From Rhizobiaceae bacterium UBA1291 (GTDB lineage: Bacteria > Pseudomonadota > Alphaproteobacteria > Rhizobiales > Rhizobiaceae): a DNA stretch of 10,113 bases. The translations under genes were made by a program, and so were the position numbers. The notes beneath the pieces are model-generated. The model saw only the letters and a program-made list of their open reading frames with translations, ran no database searches and was not told the DNA's origin. The stretch's first letter is position 1. The number at the start of each line of letters is the position of its first letter. This document shows, piece after piece, positions 5,671 to 10,113 of the stretch. The stretch is taken from positions 65,154 to 75,266 of the forward strand of contig DBUL01000224.1 in NCBI GenBank assembly GCA_002307905.1. Direction: 5' to 3'.

Positions 5671-6570
5671 ATGATCAGCAAGGAAGCCGACGTTCTGCGT
5701 GCACTTTATCAAAGTTGGACCGATCAGATGGTCGCGAACCCGAATCTGACGATCCTGAACCTGCGCAGCATGTTCGACGAATGGGGCCAGCCGGCGCTGG
5801 AGCCCGAGGACGTGAGCTACAAGAGCGATTTCGTCGGTGGCGTCGAGACAATCTGGGCTCTGCCTGCGGGCGCGGACAAGTCCAAGGTCATCATCTATAC
5901 TCATGGCGGTGGGTTCGCCGTCGGATCGGCAGACAGCCACCGCAAGATGGCCGGACACCTGGCCAAGGCGCTTGGCGTAACTTCGGCGATCCTGCACTAT
6001 CGCCGTGCGCCGGAACATCCCTACCCGGCGCAGATCGAGGACGCCGTTTCCGCCTACAAGGCGCTGCTTGCCAAGGGTTACGAAGCCAAGAACATCCTGA
6101 CTGCCGGAGACAGCGCCGGCGGCAATCTGGCCGTCTCCAGCGTGCTGAAGTTCCGCGATCTCGGCTTGCCGCTGCCCGGCGCGGTCATCGTCTATTCGCC
6201 CTGGCTCGACATGGCGCTGCGCGGCGAAACGCTGAAGACGAACGCAGGAACCGACGCGCTGGTCAGCCGGGCCATCCTGGAAGGCATGGCCGGAATGTTC
6301 CTCGGCGGCAAGACCGACCCGCTGGACAAGCTGGCGAACCCGCTGGAGAACGATTTCGTCGGCTTCCCGCCGATCTACATCACTTGTGGCAGCGCCGAGA
6401 CGCTCCAGAACGATTCGGAGCGGCTGTTCAGCAAGGTGACGGCCGCCGGCGTGAAGGCCGAACTTTCGGTCGTGCCCGGCATGCAGCACGTCTTCCCCTC
6501 CTTGTCCGGCAGGGCCCCGGAGGCCGATGCCGAGCTGGCGAAGATCGCCGCCTGGTTCAAGGCGCTCTGA
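5671..6570 (+). CDS. Alpha/beta hydrolase, HSL (fold-3) family, probable ester or lactone hydrolase
   Basis: A 299-residue cytoplasmic hydrolase of the hormone-sensitive-lipase-like family. The oxyanion-hole motif HGGG is at 78-81, followed by a typical HYRRAPEHPYPA segment (109-120). The nucleophile elbow GDSAGG is at 146-151 with Ser148 as nucleophile. GMQHVF places the catalytic His at 273. The acid is Glu243 in GSAETL, where many relatives have Asp (DPL), or less likely Asp248. No signal peptide is seen. The start is the ATG at 5671, preceded by GGGAGGAG at a good distance; the frame is open far upstream but without coding character. It heads the rightward operon, 121 bp before the BVMO gene, and so likely opens the lactone or ester made by that enzyme to a hydroxy acid. 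The family also contains general esterases, so the natural substrate is open. Confidence 0.88.
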   Translation: MISKEADVLRALYQSWTDQMVANPNLTILNLRSMFDEWGQPALEPEDVSYKSDFVGGVETIWALPAGADKSKVIIYTHGGGFAVGSADSHRKMAGHLAKALGVTSAILHYRRAPEHPYPAQIEDAVSAYKALLAKGYEAKNILTAGDSAGGNLAVSSVLKFRDLGLPLPGAVIVYSPWLDMALRGETLKTNAGTDALVSRAILEGMAGMFLGGKTDPLDKLANPLENDFVGFPPIYITCGSAETLQNDSERLFSKVTAAGVKAELSVVPGMQHVFPSLSGRAPEADAELAKIAAWFKAL

Positions 6571-6590
6571 CAGGACGCACTGACACAGAT

Positions 6591-6624
6591 CCGCCCGTGC
6601 TTGCCCGAACCGGCATCCGGGCGG
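6591..6624 (+). repeat. Possible stem-loop between hydrolase and BVMO genes
   Basis: CCGCCCG (6591-6597) pairs with CGGGCGG (6618-6624) across 20 bases, and shorter GC pairings inside compete with it. No T-run follows, so it is not a standard intrinsic terminator. It may affect mRNA stability between the two genes, or be a chance pairing in GC-rich DNA. The rest of the 121-bp gap shows only the GGGAGAAG ribosome site at 6681-6688. Confidence 0.35.
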
Positions 6625-6691
6625 AATCCAACCGACATTTCCGACGCACACCCGCTGTCCGCGGCGTGGCGCCTGCTTATGGGAGAAGCAT

Positions 6692-8314
6692 ATGAACATC
6701 AACCTCGGCAAGACCAGGAACAAGGGCGCCGACGTGGACGCCGTGGTGATCGGTGCCGGCTTCGGCGGACTTTATGCCGTCCACAAACTGCGAAACGAAC
6801 AAGGGTTGTCGGTGCAGGCTTATGACAGCGGCGGCGATATCGGCGGCACCTGGTTCTGGAACCGCTATCCGGGCGCGCTCTCGGATACCGAAAGCTTCTG
6901 CTACCGCTATTCCTTCGACAAGGAACTGTTGCAGCAGGGCAACTGGAAGATGCGCTATCTGACCCAGCCCGAAATCCTTGCCTATCTGAACGAATTCGTC
7001 GACCGCTACGACATCCGGCGCAGCTATCAATTCAACACCAAAGTCACCTCCACGCGCTTTGACGAGACGACGGGCCTTTGGCATGTGACGACGGACAAGG
7101 GCCAGACGATCACCGCGAAATATCTGATCACCGGGCTTGGCCTGCTTTCGGCTACCAACACCCCGAAGTTCAAGGGTGTCGATTCCTTCAAGGGCAAGAT
7201 CTGCCACACCGGGGCTTGGCCAGAGGGCGTCGATCTGCGCGGCAAGCGCGTTGGCGTCGTCGGCACCGGCTCGACCGGGGTGCAGGTCATCATCGCGCTG
7301 GCGCCGGTTGCCAGCCACCTGACGGTGTTCCAGCGGTCAGCCCAGTATGTCGTGCCGATCGGCAACTGGCCCGAGGATGAGGCGAAGATCAACGACTACA
7401 AGGCACGCTACGACGACATCTGGAAACAGGTTCGTTCCTCTGCCGTGGCATTCGGCTTCCAGGAAAGCACGGTTCCGGCAACCTCGGTCTCGGAGGCCGA
7501 GCGCGAGCGGGTGTTCGAGAAGGCCTGGCAGCGTGGCGGCGGGTTCCGCTTCATGTTCGAGACGTTCTGCGACATCGCTACCAGCCAGGAGGCAAATGAC
7601 GCGGCCGCGAACTTCATCAAGCGCAAGATCGCCCAGATCGTGAAGAACCCCGAGACTGCGCGCAAGCTGATGCCGACCGACCTCTATGCCAAGCGCCCGC
7701 TCTGCGGCATGGACTACTACGAGGTCTATAACCGCGACAACGTCAGCCTGGTGGATGTGAAGGCGGACCCGATATCCGAATTCACCCCGACGGGAATCAA
7801 GCTGGCCAGCGGTGCCGAGCATGAGCTGGATGTCGTGGTCTTCGCCACGGGTTTCGATGCGGTGGAGGGTAACTACACCAAGATGGACATGCGCGGCCGG
7901 GGCGGCGTTTCGATGAGCCAGCAGTGGAAGGATGGCCCGCTTGGCTATCTCGGGATCATGGAAGCCGATTTCCCGAACCTGTTCATGATCCTTGGCCCCA
8001 ACGGGCCCTTCACCAACCTGGTGCCGAGCATCGAAGTGCAGGTCGAGTGGATCGCCGACACCATCGCGATGATGGAGTCCGAGGGTCACAAGACCATCGA
8101 GCCGAAGCTGGAAGCGCGTGATTCCTGGATCGACACCTGCCGGATGATCTCGGACATGACGCTTTTCCCCAAGGCAGAATCCTGGATCTTCGGGGCCAAC
8201 ATCCCGGGCAAGAAGAACGCGGTGCGCTTCTACCTCGCGGGTATCGGGGCCTACGGGCAGGAATTGCAAAAGGTCGTGGACAGCGACTACGCCACGCTCG
8301 ACTTCGACCGCTGA
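6692..8314 (+). CDS. Type I Baeyer-Villiger monooxygenase (FAD, NADPH)
   Basis: This flavoprotein inserts an oxygen atom beside a carbonyl, turning ketones into esters or cyclic ketones into lactones with O2 and NADPH. At 540 residues it matches cyclohexanone and phenylacetone monooxygenases. The FAD-binding Rossmann motif GAGFGG is at 21-26, followed by GGTWFWNRYPG (51-61) and D65. The type I fingerprint FxGxxxHTxxWP is exact: F166, G168, H172, T173, W176 and P177. The NADPH-binding motif GTGSTG is at 191-196. The KRP at 334-336 carries the arginine (R335) expected to stabilise the flavin peroxide, and ATGFD at 385-389 is the second conserved BVMO signature. GGGAGAAG precedes the ATG. The next gene downstream is an alcohol dehydrogenase of the SDR type, which would supply the ketone. 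Substrate range (cyclic, linear, terpene or steroid ketone) cannot be told from these motifs. Confidence 0.93.
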   Translation: MNINLGKTRNKGADVDAVVIGAGFGGLYAVHKLRNEQGLSVQAYDSGGDIGGTWFWNRYPGALSDTESFCYRYSFDKELLQQGNWKMRYLTQPEILAYLNEFVDRYDIRRSYQFNTKVTSTRFDETTGLWHVTTDKGQTITAKYLITGLGLLSATNTPKFKGVDSFKGKICHTGAWPEGVDLRGKRVGVVGTGSTGVQVIIALAPVASHLTVFQRSAQYVVPIGNWPEDEAKINDYKARYDDIWKQVRSSAVAFGFQESTVPATSVSEAERERVFEKAWQRGGGFRFMFETFCDIATSQEANDAAANFIKRKIAQIVKNPETARKLMPTDLYAKRPLCGMDYYEVYNRDNVSLVDVKADPISEFTPTGIKLASGAEHELDVVVFATGFDAVEGNYTKMDMRGRGGVSMSQQWKDGPLGYLGIMEADFPNLFMILGPNGPFTNLVPSIEVQVEWIADTIAMMESEGHKTIEPKLEARDSWIDTCRMISDMTLFPKAESWIFGANIPGKKNAVRFYLAGIGAYGQELQKVVDSDYATLDFDR

Positions 8315-8397
8315 GGCGGGGATCTGAACCGGACTGGCGGTCGGGGAGCACTGCGCCCGGTCGCAAGGTGTACTCACCCATAACAAGGAGGAACTTC

Positions 8398-9150
8398 ATG
8401 GGACGTGTACAAGGGAAGGTGGCGCTTGTCACCGGCGGGGCGATGGGGATGGGCAAGACCCATTCCGAGGAACTTGCGCAGGAGGGCGCGCATGTCTTCG
8501 TGACCGACCGCGATGTCGCGGCGGGCGAGGCGGTGGTGAAAGGCATCGTCGCCGCGGGCGGCAAGGCCGATTTCATAAAGCACGACGTGACCAGCGAAAA
8601 TGACTGGAACAGCGTGATTGCGGCGATCACCAAGAAGGCGGGTCACCTCGACATTCTTGTCAATAACGCCGGGATTCTGATCCTCAAGCCCGCACATGAA
8701 ACCACCAACGACGAGTGGGACTCGGTCTTCAACGTCAACGTGCGCGGTGTCTGGCTGGGCATCCGCGCCTGCGTTCCCCTGATGAAGGGGCGCAAAGCCT
8801 CGATCATCAACATCTCGTCGATCTACGGCATCGTCGGGGCGCCGATGGCGGGCGCCTACATCGCGTCGAAGGGCGCGGTGCGGTTGCTGACGAAATCCTG
8901 CGCGGTCGATCTGATCCAGTTCGGCATTCGCGTGAACTCGGTTCATCCGGGCGTCATCGACACGGAGATGACCAAGGACCTGCTCCACGGGGCGGCCGAA
9001 GTTCGCAAGGCGATCATGGGGGCGACCTTGTTCGACCGGCCGTGCCAGCCGGTCGAGGTGTCGAAGGCGGTGCTGTTCCTTGCTTCGGACGATTCGTCCT
9101 TCGTGCATGGCGCGGAAATCCTCGTCGACGGCGGCTACATCGCCAACTGA
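8398..9150 (+). CDS. Short-chain dehydrogenase/reductase, probable alcohol dehydrogenase
   Basis: A classical SDR of 250 residues. The cofactor motif TGGAMGMG is at 12-19; Asp37 at the end of beta-2 (VTDRD) favours NAD+ over NADP+. NNAG is at 89-92, and the catalytic set is Asn114, Ser141, Tyr154 and Lys158 (YIASK). PGVIDTEM and the C-terminal VDGGY segment are normal for the family, which includes cyclohexanol dehydrogenases and 3-alpha/20-beta-hydroxysteroid dehydrogenases. The start is the ATG at 8398, with a near-ideal AAGGAGG (8385-8391); the frame extends upstream to 8368 but without a ribosome site. It lies 83 bp after the BVMO gene. By context it oxidises a secondary alcohol to the ketone used by the BVMO, a reaction made favourable by the NAD+ preference. 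The substrate is not proven. Confidence 0.9.
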   Translation: MGRVQGKVALVTGGAMGMGKTHSEELAQEGAHVFVTDRDVAAGEAVVKGIVAAGGKADFIKHDVTSENDWNSVIAAITKKAGHLDILVNNAGILILKPAHETTNDEWDSVFNVNVRGVWLGIRACVPLMKGRKASIINISSIYGIVGAPMAGAYIASKGAVRLLTKSCAVDLIQFGIRVNSVHPGVIDTEMTKDLLHGAAEVRKAIMGATLFDRPCQPVEVSKAVLFLASDDSSFVHGAEILVDGGYIAN

Positions 9151-9156
9151 CCAAGA

Positions 9157-9188
9157 CCGCGGCGCGCGTGACCGTCATCGCGCCGCGG
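9157..9188 (+). terminator. Strong GC-rich hairpin after the SDR gene (terminator-like, no T-run)
   Basis: CCGCGGCGCG (9157-9166) and CGCGCCGCGG (9179-9188) are exact reverse complements of 10 bp with a 12-base loop, starting six bases after the SDR stop. No run of T follows; the next bases are GCCGAAAACC. It may be a weak terminator, a pause, or an mRNA-protecting 3' structure that sets the outer-membrane gene to a different level from the enzymes. Confidence 0.5.
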
Positions 9189-9229
9189 GCCGAAAACCGA
9201 AGACCAAATTCAGGGGAGGATAAACGAAC

Positions 9230-10113
9230 ATGAAGAGTTTGAGAAAGCTGCGCTATCCCGTTGCCGTCGCAGCCGGGCTTGTCATCCCGTGGCTCACCAC
9301 AGCGGCCTACGCCTGGGACGCCCAGCCTCGGGATTTCGTTCCGGCGCCGGCAGGGACGAACCTTGGCCTCTTCTACTATCTTGGCACCACGTCCGACAAT
9401 TTTGTGGACGCGAACGGCAACGACCTGCCGGGATCGAGCCTTGACACGAACGTGTGGTTGGCGCGCTACGTCTATTTCTTCGATATCGGCAACATGCGGG
9501 CCGACGTCAACGTTCTGCAACCGTTCGGCGGACTGAACAACATGAGCCTGGGCGGGACCAACATCGACAGTGATGAGTTCTCGCTTGGAGACACGACGCT
9601 CGTCGGCACGATATGGCCGCTGAACGATCCCGAAAACGGTCGCTACTTCGCGATCGCCACCTACCTGACCCTGCCCACCGGCAGCTATTCGGCCACCGAG
9701 CCCAGCCTTGGCTCCAATCGCTGGTCCATGGCCATTCAGCCCGGCTTCCTGTTCAATGTCGCGCCGAAATGGTCGGTGGACCTCGCGGGAGATATCACGA
9801 TCTACGGTGACAACGAAGACGGCCCCGGAGGGGCAAACGTCGAGAAGGATCCGAGCTATACCGCGCTCGGATGGGTGAACTATCACGCCAGTGACAAGAC
9901 GACTCTCTCCGTCGGGGCCACGACGAGTGGGGGCGGCGCCGAAACCGTTGGCGGGATCCAGGGCGCCGACGTGACGTCCACCACGGTGCGGGTGGCCTGG
10001 TCGCAACTGCTGACGCCGACCACCCAGTTCCTGATGGAGGTCGGACACGACGTAGAGGCGGAAAACACCTTTGAGCGCGATACGACCGTGACGCTTCGGC
10101 TTGCGAAGTTCTT
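9230..10113 (+). CDS. Outer-membrane protein of the phenol-degradation 'MetA' family (3' end at window edge)
   Basis: The frame is open for 294 codons from the ATG at 9230 to the right edge. A Sec signal peptide is clear: basic MKSLRKLR, a hydrophobic core, then AYA at 26-28 with cleavage before Trp29. The mature part is rich in Gly, Asn, Thr and aromatic residues in alternating patterns of amphipathic beta strands (for example NLGLFYYLGTTSDN, GRYFAIATYLTLPTGSY, WSMAIQPGFLFNV, TTVTLRLAKF), as in transporters annotated 'protein involved in meta-pathway of phenol degradation' (Pfam Phenol_MetA_deg). The visible end RLAKF followed by TT suggests the stop is only a few bases beyond the window. 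GGGGAGGA lies upstream of the ATG. Such proteins are often found beside catabolic genes for hydrophobic compounds and are thought to be outer-membrane channels; a role in substrate entry here is inferred from context. Confidence 0.82.
   Translation, partial: MKSLRKLRYPVAVAAGLVIPWLTTAAYAWDAQPRDFVPAPAGTNLGLFYYLGTTSDNFVDANGNDLPGSSLDTNVWLARYVYFFDIGNMRADVNVLQPFGGLNNMSLGGTNIDSDEFSLGDTTLVGTIWPLNDPENGRYFAIATYLTLPTGSYSATEPSLGSNRWSMAIQPGFLFNVAPKWSVDLAGDITIYGDNEDGPGGANVEKDPSYTALGWVNYHASDKTTLSVGATTSGGGAETVGGIQGADVTSTTVRVAWSQLLTPTTQFLMEVGHDVEAENTFERDTTVTLRLAKF

Noticed and set aside
5635..6723. Long minus-strand open frame of 362 codons opposite the hydrolase gene
   Set aside because: It is a shadow of GC-rich codon bias; the plus strand carries all catalytic motifs of the hydrolase in order.
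7337..8386. Long minus-strand open frame of 349 codons opposite the BVMO gene
   Set aside because: It mirrors the BVMO coding frame, has a His/Val/Asp-rich composition typical of antisense shadows, and shows no recognisable domain.
9014..10048. Minus-strand open frame of 344 codons opposite the SDR end and outer-membrane gene
   Set aside because: It runs across two genes and their spacer, and the plus strand has a clear signal peptide and beta-strand pattern.
1..10113. CRISPR array, tRNA, rRNA or a new defence system
   Set aside because: No regularly spaced repeats, cloverleaf or rRNA core sequences were seen, and every sizeable gene belongs to a known transposition, regulatory or catabolic family.

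Overview
The window comes from a GC-rich bacterium, most likely a proteobacterium and perhaps an alphaproteobacterium. That placement is inferred from base composition, gene families and codon style; no rRNA or marker gene is present. It holds two unrelated blocks joined through a stretch of decayed mobile DNA.

Left block (1 to about 3336, all on the minus strand): the transposition module of a Tn5053/Tn402-type transposon, in the order tniA (DD35E transposase), tniB (AAA ATPase), tniQ (target-site/zinc-ribbon protein, running off the left edge). tniB carries an in-frame TAA, after which the same frame continues into a normal TniB C-terminus whose stop overlaps the tniQ start (ATGA). A likely transposon terminus (TGTCA...) lies about 70 bp upstream of tniA, so the element extends leftward and the genes to the right are probably outside it. 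Directly beyond that end is a frameshifted C-terminal remnant of an IS481-family transposase (3350-3576).

Right block (3606-10113): a small catabolic locus. Two regulator genes, iclR and araC, run leftward with an ATGA overlap. The iclR gene is also broken by an in-frame TAA, with the rest of the protein intact behind it. Divergently, an apparent operon runs rightward: an HSL-type alpha/beta hydrolase, a type I Baeyer-Villiger monooxygenase, a short-chain dehydrogenase, and an outer-membrane protein of the phenol-degradation 'MetA' family that reaches the right edge. Together these fit the route alcohol to ketone (SDR), ketone to ester or lactone (BVMO), ester or lactone to hydroxy acid (hydrolase), with the outer-membrane protein admitting a hydrophobic substrate. 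This is the cyclohexanol/cyclopentanol type of logic; the real substrate cannot be read from sequence.

The 323-bp divergent region between iclR and the hydrolase gene is rich in symmetry: two perfect 15-bp palindromes with 6-3-6 architecture (the shape of IclR-family operators), a 22-bp-period direct repeat (the shape of AraC-family sites), and two further inverted repeats. The most notable points are the two TAA interruptions in otherwise intact genes and this candidate dual-regulator control region. I see no convincing wholly new system, CRISPR array, tRNA or rRNA.
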